From Actinomycetota bacterium (GTDB taxonomy: Bacteria > Actinomycetota > AC-67), in contig JBAZZY010000027.1 in the NCBI GenBank assembly GCA_041658565.1, positions 1 through 40,543 on the forward strand: 40,543 bases of DNA, given 5' to 3'. The number at the start of each line of letters is the position of its first letter. Position 1 is the first letter of the stretch. The notes below the pieces were generated by a model. The model made no database searches, was not told where the DNA came from, and worked only from the letters and a program-made list of their open reading frames with translations. Position numbers and translations under genes: made by a program. This document shows positions 22,450 to 30,991 of the stretch, piece by piece.

Positions 22450-23874
22450 ATGGCGCTACCGAAGCAATCAGAGGATTTCCCGGCCTGGTACCAGGACGTC
22501 GTGAAGCAGGCCGGGATGGCCGAGCCGTCCCTGGCGCGCGGCACCATGGTCATCAAGCCGTACGGTTTCGCGATCTGGGAGCGGATCCAGCGCGCGGTCG
22601 ACGATCGGATCAAGGCGACGGGGCACGAAAACCTGTATTTCCCGATGCTCATTCCGGCCGGCCTTCTTGAGAAGGAGGCGCGGCACGTCGAGGGTTTTGC
22701 CCCGGAAGTGGCTGTCGTCACGCATGCCGGCGGCGAGGCTCTCGAGGAGCCGCTCATCGTGCGGCCGACATCCGAGACGATCATCTGGGCGACGTACGCG
22801 AAGTGGGTTCAGAGCTACCGAGACTTGCCGCTGCTGTACAACCAGTGGTGCAACGTCGTGCGCTGGGAATTGCGGCCGCGTGTGTTTCTGCGCACGACCG
22901 AGTTCTTGTGGCAGGAGGGGCACACTGCGCACGAGACGGCGGCGGAGGCCGTCGCCGAGCAGCGCAGGATCCTCGACGAGGTCTATGTGGACGTCGCCGA
23001 GAACGTGCTGGCGATTCCGGTGCGACCCGGGCGCAAGACCGCCGCCGAGCGATTCGCCGGCGCCGAAGAGACATTCACCATCGAAGCCATGATGCGCGAT
23101 CGCAAGGCGTTGCAGGCCGGGACGTCGCACTACCTGGGGCAGAACTTCGCAAAGGCCTACGGGGTGACGTTCCAAGATCGCTCCGGCGACCAGCAGTTCG
23201 CCTACGCCACGAGCTGGGGCGTGAGCACTCGGCTGGTCGGCGGCTTGATCATGGTGCACGGCGACGACAAGGGATTGCGCTTGCCGCCGGCGTTGGCGCC
23301 GCACGAGGTGGTAATCGTTCCGATTTACCGCAGCGACGACGAGCGCGCGCTGGTCGGCGAAGCGTTGGATCGCCTTCGTGCCGCGCTTGCCGGACGCCGC
23401 GTGAAAGTGGACGACCGCGACCAGGTTCGCCCGGGGTTCAAGTTCAACGAGTGGGAACTCAAGGGCGTACCTGTCCGTATCGAGATCGGCCCCAAGGACG
23501 TTGCCGCCGGCACCGTGACGCTCGCGCGCCGTGACACCGGGGAGAAGGAGACTGTCGCGCAGGCGCAGGTTCCCGCGCGCCTGGATGTGCTGCTCGAGGA
23601 GATCCAGAGGAACCTGTTCGTTCAGGCGCGGGACTTCCGCGATGCGCACACCTTCCGGCCCGCCGGCTTCGAGGAGTTCGAGGAGTTGCTGAAGGACCCG
23701 GGCGGATTCCTGGAGGCTCCGTGGTGCGGGGACGGTGCGTGCGAAGCTCGGATCAAGGCGAGGACGAAAGCGACGATCCGCTTCCTTCCTCTTGATGCGG
23801 TCGGGCCTGAGGGCCGTTGCATTCACTGCGGCAACGACGCAACCGAGCGCGCGACTTGGGCGCTGGCGTACTGA
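22450..23874 (+). CDS. proS: Prolyl-tRNA synthetase, archaeal/eukaryotic type
   Basis: This 474-residue class II synthetase charges tRNA-Pro. It begins with a short leader and FPAWYQDVVKQAG, then motif 2 (VVRWELRPRVFLRTTEFLWQEGHTAH), the GTSHYLGQNFAKAYGV segment and motif 3 (ATSWGVSTRLVGGLIMVHGDDKGL). It lacks the editing insertion of the long bacterial type. The C-terminus has the zinc-binding-type domain with paired cysteines (WCGDGACE, then CIHCG). The position between ispG and rimP is normally held by the bacterial-type ProRS in actinobacteria, suggesting in-place replacement. Confidence 0.94.
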   Translation: MALPKQSEDFPAWYQDVVKQAGMAEPSLARGTMVIKPYGFAIWERIQRAVDDRIKATGHENLYFPMLIPAGLLEKEARHVEGFAPEVAVVTHAGGEALEEPLIVRPTSETIIWATYAKWVQSYRDLPLLYNQWCNVVRWELRPRVFLRTTEFLWQEGHTAHETAAEAVAEQRRILDEVYVDVAENVLAIPVRPGRKTAAERFAGAEETFTIEAMMRDRKALQAGTSHYLGQNFAKAYGVTFQDRSGDQQFAYATSWGVSTRLVGGLIMVHGDDKGLRLPPALAPHEVVIVPIYRSDDERALVGEALDRLRAALAGRRVKVDDRDQVRPGFKFNEWELKGVPVRIEIGPKDVAAGTVTLARRDTGEKETVAQAQVPARLDVLLEEIQRNLFVQARDFRDAHTFRPAGFEEFEELLKDPGGFLEAPWCGDGACEARIKARTKATIRFLPLDAVGPEGRCIHCGNDATERATWALAY

Positions 23875-23893
23875 GGCGCGCGCCTCGACGGGG

Positions 23894-23899
23894 TACCAT
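23894..23899 (+). promoter_or_regulatory. -10 element of the histidine kinase, leaderless type
   Basis: TACCAT ends 9 bases before the ATG at 23909. This spacing helps choose that start over the longer open frame beginning inside proS. Confidence 0.5.
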
Positions 23900-23908
23900 G
23901 ACCTCGGC

Positions 23909-26521
23909 ATGACCGTCGCACTCGCTGCAGTCTCCTACGCCGTCACTGCGGGCTTCGTCTGGCTGGGTCTGGCGACGTTCCGCGACTGGGTCGTGCGTCG
24001 GGATCGGCTGCACGCGGCGACTGCGACCGGGCTCGGGCTCCTCGGGCTGGTTTCTGTGCTTGGGCACGTGAGTGAGTTGTTTCCGGGCGCGCGCCCGTAC
24101 GTCTCCACTCTTGCAGTTGTGGCCTTTCTAGGATCCGGCTACGCGTTGCTGCTGCTGCGCGACACGCTGATCCCGCTGCCCGGGAGAGTGAATCTGTGGG
24201 CTCCGGCGGTTCTATGCGTGGTGGCTGTGATCGTGGTGTTGTCCGCAACGCCGATCGTGTCCGTTCCGCGCTTGCGCGGGGTGAACTTTGCCGGAAGTCT
24301 GCTTGCCGTGCTCGCGTGGGTGGCGTGCGTAGCGGAACCCGCCGTGCGCTTCTGGCTGGCCGCGAGGAGATTGCCGTCGATGCAGCGGGCCCGCCTGCGG
24401 GCCTTGAGCACTTCGTACGCGGCGATCGCGGTGGTCTTGATGGTGTCGGTGGCTTCTCAGTACGAGGGCTCGTCTTCGCAAGTTCGACTCGCTACCGGAC
24501 TTGTGGCGCTGACGCTGGTCCCTACTCTGTACCTCAGTCTGACGCCTCCGACAGCGATTCGTCGGCGCTGGCGCGCGCGCGAAGAGAGAGAACTTCAACG
24601 GTCCACATCCGAACTGTTGCTGTTCTCGGCCGATGAGGCCACGGTGGCTGAAGGCGGGCTCGCCTGGGCCCTGCGACTGGTTGGCGCCGACGCGGGCGTT
24701 GTCGTCGACCGCGGCGGACGCCTGCTGGCTTCGCGCCAGGGCTCCGAAGGAGAGGTCGACACCTTGCTCGGAGTCCTCAAACACGGTCCGGCTCGGAGGA
24801 TCACACGCCTTCTTGGGGACCTTCATAACGCGGTCGTGGTTCCACTTCCCAGTGCGTCGGGAGAAGGGGCGATCGCGGTGCTGGCCGGTCCTTTCGCGCC
24901 GGTTTTCGCGGATGAGGATCTGGACGTTCTCTCTGCCTTTGCCGTGTCTTTGACCGCGGCGCTTGATCGTGTCCGCCTGTTGGACGACCTCCGCCGCCAG
25001 ACGAGTCTGTACGAATCTCTGCTCGGCGCCGTCAGTGATGTGGGGGAGGGTTTCGTTATTGTCGAGGCGGGCCGCGTCCTTTACGCCAACGAAGCGTTTT
25101 GCCGGATGTCGGGGTACGCCGAGCAGGAGCTGATCGCGTTGCCTTCGGCGATGAACCTTGTGTCGCCGCCCTCACGCGAGGTCTTGGTGGACCGAATGGC
25201 GCGGCGCGCGCTCGGCGAGCCGGTCGTCAGCCACTACGACACGATCCTGTTGCGCAAAGACGGTCGTACCGTCGATCTTGAAGTGGCGATACAGAGCTTG
25301 CGGGACGGCCCGGGCGAGCCGCGTCAGGTAGTGATCGCGCGCGACGTGACCGAACGCAAGAACGCCGAGGCGGAGTTGCGTCAATCCGAGGAACGGTGGC
25401 GCATTCTTGCCGAGAACGTGCCCGACCTCATCGTCTTGTGCGACTCCGACGGCAGGATCGAGTTCGTGAATCGTGTCGCGGGGACCGCCGGTGGTGGAGT
25501 CCCCCTGCGCAACGTGATCGATCTCGCCGCCGACGAGCACCGGGAGGAGTTGCGGTCCGCGTTGAGGACCGTCTTCGATGAAGGTCGAGCGATCTCGTTC
25601 GAGGTCATGGGTGCGGGACAGGACCACCCTTGGTTCGCGGGGCGAATGACTCCGATCCGGAGGGACGGGACGGTCGTGGGTGCGACGGTGATTGCGCGGG
25701 AGGTCACCCAGACGAAACAGATTGAGCATGCTCTGCGGGAATCGCGTGCGAAGTTCTCCGAAGCCTACGAGCGCGAGCGCGCGGCGGCCGAGCACTTGCG
25801 CGCGCTCGACGAGATGAAGAACTCCTTCTTGGCCGCGGTCTCTCATGAGTTGCGGACCCCTCTGACGTCGGTGCTCGGCTTCGCGGTCACGTTGGAGCGG
25901 GGCAGCGACCGGCTCTCGGCCGACGATCGAGCCGAGATCATCCAGCGGCTGCGCGTGAACGCGGAGAAACTGCACCGCCTCTTGGGGGATCTGCTGGACC
26001 TCGATCGCCTCCACCGGGGGATCTTGGAGCCGACCCTGCGACCGACCGATCTCGCGGGTTTGGTCCGGCTGGTGGTGGAGGAGGCGTCCGCATGGACCGA
26101 CGGAGTCATCTCCACAGACCTTGTCACGGTAGTCGCAGACGTTGACGCGGCGAAGATCGAGCGGATTGCCGAGAACCTGCTGTCCAACGCGATCAGGCAC
26201 TCTCCGCCGGGAACGCCTGTGTGGGTTCGGCTCTGCGAACAGGACGGGGGGGCGCTCCTGGCAGTCGACGACGCGGGTCCTGGAGTGCCGTCTGAGTTGC
26301 GTCAAGCGGTCTTCGAGCCGTTTCAGCAGGGTCCCGAGGTCGCTTCTCACTCTCCGGGGGTGGGGATCGGCCTCTCGCTGGTCGCTCAGTTCGCCCGTCT
26401 GCACTGCGGGCGCGTGTGGGTCCAGGAACGGCCGGGGGGTGGGTCTTCCTTCCGCGTCTGGCTGCCGTTGCGCCACTCGCAGCGGCCTTTCGGCGACGTG
26501 CCGCCAGGCTCTCAGGGCTAA
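23909..26521 (+). CDS. Seven-helix, GAF-like, double-PAS sensor histidine kinase
   Basis: This 870-residue membrane kinase has about seven N-terminal hydrophobic helices (1-215), a GAF-like segment (about 234-360), PAS1 (366-485), PAS2 (493-610), a coiled coil, HisKA with SHELRTP (phospho-acceptor His646) and HATPase_c with N-box Glu755-Asn756 and DDAGPG (787-792), then GVGIGLSLV. The ATG at 23909 gives a clean membrane start MTVALAAVSYAVTAG. Its catalytic half resembles the kinase at 133-1332 (shared LDEMKN or LDEFKN, GDLLDLDRL or GDLLDLERL, and WVQ(E/D)RPGGG), so they are paralogues. No response regulator is adjacent. The sensed signal is unknown. Confidence 0.9.
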   Translation: MTVALAAVSYAVTAGFVWLGLATFRDWVVRRDRLHAATATGLGLLGLVSVLGHVSELFPGARPYVSTLAVVAFLGSGYALLLLRDTLIPLPGRVNLWAPAVLCVVAVIVVLSATPIVSVPRLRGVNFAGSLLAVLAWVACVAEPAVRFWLAARRLPSMQRARLRALSTSYAAIAVVLMVSVASQYEGSSSQVRLATGLVALTLVPTLYLSLTPPTAIRRRWRAREERELQRSTSELLLFSADEATVAEGGLAWALRLVGADAGVVVDRGGRLLASRQGSEGEVDTLLGVLKHGPARRITRLLGDLHNAVVVPLPSASGEGAIAVLAGPFAPVFADEDLDVLSAFAVSLTAALDRVRLLDDLRRQTSLYESLLGAVSDVGEGFVIVEAGRVLYANEAFCRMSGYAEQELIALPSAMNLVSPPSREVLVDRMARRALGEPVVSHYDTILLRKDGRTVDLEVAIQSLRDGPGEPRQVVIARDVTERKNAEAELRQSEERWRILAENVPDLIVLCDSDGRIEFVNRVAGTAGGGVPLRNVIDLAADEHREELRSALRTVFDEGRAISFEVMGAGQDHPWFAGRMTPIRRDGTVVGATVIAREVTQTKQIEHALRESRAKFSEAYERERAAAEHLRALDEMKNSFLAAVSHELRTPLTSVLGFAVTLERGSDRLSADDRAEIIQRLRVNAEKLHRLLGDLLDLDRLHRGILEPTLRPTDLAGLVRLVVEEASAWTDGVISTDLVTVVADVDAAKIERIAENLLSNAIRHSPPGTPVWVRLCEQDGGALLAVDDAGPGVPSELRQAVFEPFQQGPEVASHSPGVGIGLSLVAQFARLHCGRVWVQERPGGGSSFRVWLPLRHSQRPFGDVPPGSQG

Positions 26522-26557
26522 GTCGGGCTCGTTTCCCACTCCCCCCGGGAGCCCCGA

Positions 26558-26566
26558 TGCTATAAT
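26558..26566 (+). promoter_or_regulatory. Extended -10 promoter of the rimP-nusA-infB operon
   Basis: TGCTATAAT is a perfect TGn-extended consensus -10 (TATAAT at 26561-26566), the strongest in the window; no -35 match is seen and none is needed for this class. Transcription should begin near 26573 and meets the terminator hairpin about 20 bases later, before rimP. Confidence 0.65.
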
Positions 26567-26591
26567 CCTGCGCAACGAGGTCGGACTTGGC

Positions 26592-26620
26592 GAAGTGGGC
26601 GCAGGGCCCACTTCTTTTTT
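26592..26620 (+). terminator. Intrinsic terminator between promoter and rimP (candidate attenuator)
   Basis: GAAGTGGGC (26592-26600), loop GCAGG and GCCCACTTC (26606-26614) form a perfect 9-bp stem followed by six T (26615-26620). It ends the histidine kinase transcript, but it also lies downstream of the TATAAT promoter and 33 bases before rimP, so it must be read through for rimP-nusA-infB to be expressed from that promoter. Confidence 0.85.
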
Positions 26621-26653
26621 CGGCCGATGACAGGCGCGTCTCAGGAGGGGGGA

Positions 26654-27091
26654 ATGAAGGACCTCGAGGAGCGCGTGCGTTCGCTGGCGGAGCCGCTGTT
26701 GGCTCGCCGCGGCGCGGATCTGGTCGAGGTGCAAGTTCGCAGAGGGCGGACTCAACTTGTGCGCGTGGTCGCGGACCGGAGCGGCGGGATCGACATCGAC
26801 ACTTGTGCGCGCGTGAGCGGGGAATTGAGTCGGATGCTCGACGTTGAGGACCTGATTCCGGGGCGGTACACCCTGGAGGTCACGTCGCCGGGACTCGACC
26901 GCCCTCTCCGGACGTCGGAGGATTTCGCCAAGAATCGTGGGCGCAAGGTACGGATCGTGCTTGCGATGGCGCAGCACGAGGGAGTGGTTGAGGACGTTGG
27001 GGCCGAGTCGGTGACAGTCAGGACGGACCGAGGCGCTGTCGAGGTTGCCCTGGCGGAGGTCGTGAAGGCCACACTGGTTCTTCCCTGGTAG
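26654..27091 (+). CDS. rimP: Ribosome maturation factor RimP
   Basis: This 145-residue protein assists 30S assembly. It contains GADLVEVQVRRG, ARVSGELSRMLDVEDLIPGRYTLEVTSPGLDRPL, the family hallmark, then a C-terminal SH3-like domain. The ATG at 26654 follows AGGAGGGGG and is preferred over an in-frame ATG at 26627. First gene of the nusA operon. Confidence 0.95.
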   Translation: MKDLEERVRSLAEPLLARRGADLVEVQVRRGRTQLVRVVADRSGGIDIDTCARVSGELSRMLDVEDLIPGRYTLEVTSPGLDRPLRTSEDFAKNRGRKVRIVLAMAQHEGVVEDVGAESVTVRTDRGAVEVALAEVVKATLVLPW

Positions 27092-27113
27092 TCGAGAGCT
27101 GAAAGAGAAGCCA

Positions 27114-28232
27114 ATGGATATCGTCGAAGTACTGGAAGCCATGCGGACGCTGGAGCGGGAGAAGAACATCCCGTTCGAGTCCTTGCTGGATGGTCTGCAG
27201 GAGGCCTTGGCTGCCGCCTACCGGCGGTCGCTCGCGCTTTCCGAGGATCGGGGGATACGCGTCGAGATCGAGCCGCTGAGCGGTGAGATCCGCGTGTTTG
27301 AGCACGATCTCGACGAAGAGGGAAGTCCGGTCATCGGCGAGACCGGCAACTACGAGGGCGAGGTCGCAGTCGGCGCCCGACCGTTTGGACGCATCGAGGC
27401 GCAGACGGCCAAGCAGGTAGTGCTGCAGAAGATCCGTGAAGCGGAGCGGGAGCAGACCTACGTCGAATACGCGGCTCACGAAGGCGACATCGTGACCGGA
27501 ATCGTTCAGCAGTCCGACGCCCGGTACACGCTGCTTGACCTGGGCAAGGTCGAGGCGCTCATGCCGCAGGCCGAGCAGATTCCCCACGAGCGCTACGACC
27601 ACGGGAGCAGGCTTCGTGCCTACGTCGTCGAAGTGCGCCGCAGTCCGCGAGGCCCTTCCATCATCGTCAGCCGCACTCACCCGGGGCTCGTGCGGCAGCT
27701 CTTTTCGATGGAAGTGCCCGAGATCGCGGATGGGATCGTCGAGGTCAAGGCGATTGCTCGGGAGGCGGGATACCGAACCAAGATCGCAGTGTGGTCCAAC
27801 GAGCCGGGCGTGGACCCGGTCGGCGCCTGCGTCGGGGCCAAGGGGTCACGCGTGAGGATGGTCGTCAACGAGTTGCGGGGGGAGAAACTCGACATCGTCC
27901 CGTTCAGCGAGGACCAAGCGGCCTTCGTGGCGGCGTCGCTATCCCCTGCAAAGGTCAAGGAAGTCCGGATCAACGAGCGCGAGAAGACTGCGCTGGTGGT
28001 CGTGCCCGACTATCAACTCTCACTCGCGATCGGCAAGGAAGGCCAGAACGCCCGTCTCGCCGCGAGGCTGACCGGCTGGCGAGTGGACATCAAGAGCGAG
28101 TCTCAGTTGGCGCAGGAACAGGCTCGGCGACAGGCGGCCGTCGATCAATCGGAGGCGGCGCGCGCGCCGGAGGTTGTCGCTGAGGTCCAAGGGGAGAGCG
28201 CCGGACCGGAGCCGGCGAGCGAAGGGCAGTAA
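27114..28232 (+). CDS. nusA: Transcription termination/antitermination factor NusA
   Basis: This 372-residue RNA polymerase-binding protein has an N-terminal polymerase-binding domain (1-120, starting MDIVEVLEAMRTLEREKNIPF), an S1 domain (about 124-190, EGDIVTGIVQQSDARYTLLD) and two KH domains (about 195-345, GACVGAKGSRVRMVVNEL; AIGKEGQNARLAARLTGW). It ends in an acidic tail without the AR repeats of E. coli. NusA promotes pausing and hairpin termination; a terminator lies in its own operon leader. Confidence 0.96.
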   Translation: MDIVEVLEAMRTLEREKNIPFESLLDGLQEALAAAYRRSLALSEDRGIRVEIEPLSGEIRVFEHDLDEEGSPVIGETGNYEGEVAVGARPFGRIEAQTAKQVVLQKIREAEREQTYVEYAAHEGDIVTGIVQQSDARYTLLDLGKVEALMPQAEQIPHERYDHGSRLRAYVVEVRRSPRGPSIIVSRTHPGLVRQLFSMEVPEIADGIVEVKAIAREAGYRTKIAVWSNEPGVDPVGACVGAKGSRVRMVVNELRGEKLDIVPFSEDQAAFVAASLSPAKVKEVRINEREKTALVVVPDYQLSLAIGKEGQNARLAARLTGWRVDIKSESQLAQEQARRQAAVDQSEAARAPEVVAEVQGESAGPEPASEGQ

Positions 28233-28233
28233 T

Positions 28234-28503
28234 ATGGAGGCTCGCCGCCGCCGGCGCGAGCCTTTGCGCACGTGCGTCGGATGTCGGCGTGTTCGCCCCA
28301 AGTCCGAGATGACTCGACTGGTTGCTCGCGACGGGTCGATAGTGGAGGATCCGGAGGGCCGTGCGCCGGGTAGGGGTGCGTATGTGTGCCCGGGCGCGGA
28401 GTGCCGCGACCGAGCGCGCGGGAGACTCGTACGGGCTCTTCGTGCGCGGGAAACCGCGGACGAAGGCGCGAGGGAAGAGAAGAAGTTGTCGGCCGAGGAG
28501 TGA
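28234..28503 (+). CDS. ylxR: YlxR (DUF448) protein
   Basis: This 89-residue basic protein contains LRTCVGCRRVRPKSEMTRLV and GRAPGRGAYVCPGAECRDRA, the two conserved segments of DUF448, a small RNA-binding or nucleoid-associated fold found between nusA and infB. It starts 1 base after the nusA stop. Confidence 0.92.
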   Translation: MEARRRRREPLRTCVGCRRVRPKSEMTRLVARDGSIVEDPEGRAPGRGAYVCPGAECRDRARGRLVRALRARETADEGAREEKKLSAEE

Positions 28504-28504
28504 C

Positions 28505-30682
28505 ATGCCCAAGCGCGTTTACGAGCTGGCGAAAGAGCTGAAGTTGTCGAGCCGCGAAGTGATTGCGGCCCTGGCGGGGCTCGGTGTCGTCGCGAAGAGC
28601 CACTCCTCGACGGTCGAGGCGGACGTGGTTGCGAAGTTGGTCGAGGGGGCGGAGAAGGGAACGCTGAAGCAACTTGCGGCCACTGCGGTGGTTGTTCGCC
28701 CTCAGCGCCCAAAGCGACCGTCTCATCCTCCGGCTGAGCGAACTGCGGAACGCCCGTCGGCCGAGCGGACGGCGACCGGACCGACACCGGCGACGCGTGC
28801 GACCGCCGCGAAGAAGCGTCCGGATGTTGCCGTCGAATCCACCGCGAAGTCCGAACCGACCGCGGTGCCGGCCGCCGTCGAATCCCCAGCCGCCGAACTC
28901 GCCGCGCCGGATGCGCAGGCTCCGGTGGCGGACAAGATCCTGTCGATTCACCGCGGCATCACGGTGTCGGAACTCGCTTCGATGATTGGGGTGTCGCCCA
29001 CCGAGATCATCAAGAAGCTCTTCCTGCTGGGGGAGGCCTACACGGTTGCGCAGTCGCTCAGCGACGATGCCGCCGAACTGATGTGCTCGGAGCACGGATT
29101 CACGGCGAAGATCGTGTCGCCACTAGAGCAGGTTGAGGCTGAGGATTCATCCGAAGACGAAGATGTATCGATGCTTGTGCCTCGTCCTCCGGTCATTACC
29201 GTGATGGGGCACGTCGACCACGGCAAGACGCTGCTGCTCGACCGCATCCGCAAGACCGACGTCGTCGCACAAGAGCACGGTGGAATCACACAGCACATCG
29301 GTGCGTACCAGGTGCACAAGAACGACCGCGCCATCACGTTTATCGACACACCCGGACACGAGGCCTTTACGCAGATGCGCGCGCGAGGGGCCAAGGCGAC
29401 CGACATCGCGGTCCTGGTCGTGGCTGCGGACGACGGCGTCAAGCCGCAAACGGTTGAAGCCCTGGCGCACGCGCGCGCTGCCGAGGTGCCGATCGTCGTG
29501 GCAGTCAACAAGATCGACAAGCCCGAGGCTGATCCCGGCCGCGTGCGTCAGCAGTTGACCGAGCACGGCCTGGTGCCCGAGGAGTGGGGCGGCGACACCC
29601 CCTTTGTGGACGTCAGCGCAAAGAGCGGAGACAAGATCGAGGATCTTCTCGACGTGTTGCTGCTCGTGGCTGACATCGCAGAACTGAAGGCCAACCCCGA
29701 TGCCCCCCCGCGCGGCGTTGTGATCGAGGCGCATTTGGACAAGGGACGCGGACCGGTTGCGACCGTGCTGGTGCAGCGCGGGACCTTGCAAGCGGGTGAT
29801 GTGATCGTGTGCGGTGCGTCTTGGGCGCGAGTTCGGGCGATGCTCGACGATGGCGGAACGCCGGTGAAGGAAGCCGGCCCGGGAACCCCGATCCAGGTCT
29901 TGGGATTCAGCACCGTTCCGCAGGCCGGCGACGACTTCCGTTCTGCCGACAGCGAGCGAGCCGCCCGCCAGATCGCCCAGGATCGGGAAACCAAGCGACG
30001 GGCTGCCGAGCATGTGGCCGGTCGTCGGCGCGTGACTCTGGAGGATCTCTACGCCGAGGCGCGCGATGGCGAGGCGCTCGAGTTGACGGTCGTCCTCAAG
30101 GCGGACGTGCAAGGTTCGCTGGAGGCGGTTACCGACGCACTCGAGAAACTGCAGGTCGAAGACGCCTCGGTTCGCGTTCTGCATAGGGCAGTCGGCGCGA
30201 TCAGCGAGAACGACATCACGCTGGCGGAGGCGTCGGGAGCCGTTGTCCTCGGCTTCAACGTTCGCCCGGACCCCAAGGCTCGGGCATTGGCCGAACAGGG
30301 CGGCGTGGACATCAAGACCTACCAGATCATCTACAAGCTGGTGGAGGAGGTTGAGGCGGCGCTCAAGGGCATGTTGCGCCCGATCTTCGCCGAGGAAGTC
30401 ATGGGCCGGGCTCAGGTTCGCGAGACCTTCAAGGTCCCCAAGGTTGGGATCATCGCGGGCAGCTACGTCGAAGAAGGGGTCATCAAGCGCGGGGCGAAGG
30501 TTCGGTTGCTCCGCGAGGGTGTGATCCTCGCCGACACGACGGTATCGAGTTTGCGTCGCTTCAAGGAAGATGTCCGAGAGGTTGCCGGCGGTTACGAGTG
30601 CGGAATCGGCATGGACAACTACCAAGACATCAAAGAAGGCGACGTGTTCGAGTCCTACGAGGTGCGAGAGGTTCCTCGCTAA
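28505..30682 (+). CDS. infB: Translation initiation factor IF-2
   Basis: IF-2 brings fMet-tRNA to the 30S and promotes subunit joining. It begins MPKRVYELAKELKLSSREVIA (N domain), followed by an Ala/Pro/Thr-rich linker (about 60-140), a second IF2_N domain (DKILSIHRGITVSELASMIG), the G domain with GHVDHGKT (235-242), DTPGHEAF and NKIDKPEAD, then the C-terminal barrels ending FESYEVREV. At 725 residues it is shorter than most actinobacterial IF-2 because of the short linker. The ATG follows the ylxR stop by 1 base. Confidence 0.96.
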   Translation: MPKRVYELAKELKLSSREVIAALAGLGVVAKSHSSTVEADVVAKLVEGAEKGTLKQLAATAVVVRPQRPKRPSHPPAERTAERPSAERTATGPTPATRATAAKKRPDVAVESTAKSEPTAVPAAVESPAAELAAPDAQAPVADKILSIHRGITVSELASMIGVSPTEIIKKLFLLGEAYTVAQSLSDDAAELMCSEHGFTAKIVSPLEQVEAEDSSEDEDVSMLVPRPPVITVMGHVDHGKTLLLDRIRKTDVVAQEHGGITQHIGAYQVHKNDRAITFIDTPGHEAFTQMRARGAKATDIAVLVVAADDGVKPQTVEALAHARAAEVPIVVAVNKIDKPEADPGRVRQQLTEHGLVPEEWGGDTPFVDVSAKSGDKIEDLLDVLLLVADIAELKANPDAPPRGVVIEAHLDKGRGPVATVLVQRGTLQAGDVIVCGASWARVRAMLDDGGTPVKEAGPGTPIQVLGFSTVPQAGDDFRSADSERAARQIAQDRETKRRAAEHVAGRRRVTLEDLYAEARDGEALELTVVLKADVQGSLEAVTDALEKLQVEDASVRVLHRAVGAISENDITLAEASGAVVLGFNVRPDPKARALAEQGGVDIKTYQIIYKLVEEVEAALKGMLRPIFAEEVMGRAQVRETFKVPKVGIIAGSYVEEGVIKRGAKVRLLREGVILADTTVSSLRRFKEDVREVAGGYECGIGMDNYQDIKEGDVFESYEVREVPR

Positions 30683-30685
30683 CGT
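30680..30685 (+). promoter_or_regulatory. -10-like element before DUF503
   Basis: TAACGT includes the infB stop codon and ends 9 bases before the ATG at 30695, with no Shine-Dalgarno between. It may be an internal leaderless promoter for DUF503-rbfA. Confidence 0.35.
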
Positions 30686-30694
30686 TGACCGGCC

Positions 30695-30991
30695 ATGTTC
30701 GTCGGCTTCGCGCGTTTCGACCTTCGGCTAGCCGGGTGCGATTCGCTCAAGGAAAAACGCTCCGTGCTGCGACGTCTTCAGGCGGGATTGTCGAGGAACT
30801 TCGCCTGTGCGGTGGCAGAGGTCGAGTATCAGGATCTCCGACAGCGGGCCGCAGTCGGCGTTTCGGTCGTCTCTGGGACGCACTTCCAGGCCCGCAAGAT
30901 CTTGGCGGAGATCGGCCGACGCGTTCAGGCCGAGCCGGAGGTTGAAATCATCGAGACTTTCATCGACGTGATCCGGCCGGAGGACCGATGA
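30695..30991 (+). CDS. DUF503 (YlxP-like) protein
   Basis: This 98-residue protein contains FDLRLAGCDSLKEKRSVLRRL and FACAVAEVEYQDLRQRAAVGVSVVSG, the hallmarks of DUF503, regularly placed between infB and rbfA. Its exact role is unknown; a link to ribosome maturation is inferred from location. Overlaps rbfA by ATGA. Confidence 0.92.
   Translation: MFVGFARFDLRLAGCDSLKEKRSVLRRLQAGLSRNFACAVAEVEYQDLRQRAAVGVSVVSGTHFQARKILAEIGRRVQAEPEVEIIETFIDVIRPEDR

Noticed and set aside
23735..23908. Longer kinase start inside proS
   Set aside because: The extra residues are a frame shadow of proS; a -10 element and a clean membrane helix support 23909.
26567..26605. Antiterminator pairing of CCTGCGC with GCGCAGG in the rimP leader
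   Set aside because: The pairing is perfect, but most of the first arm lies before the expected transcription start, so it would not be in the RNA.
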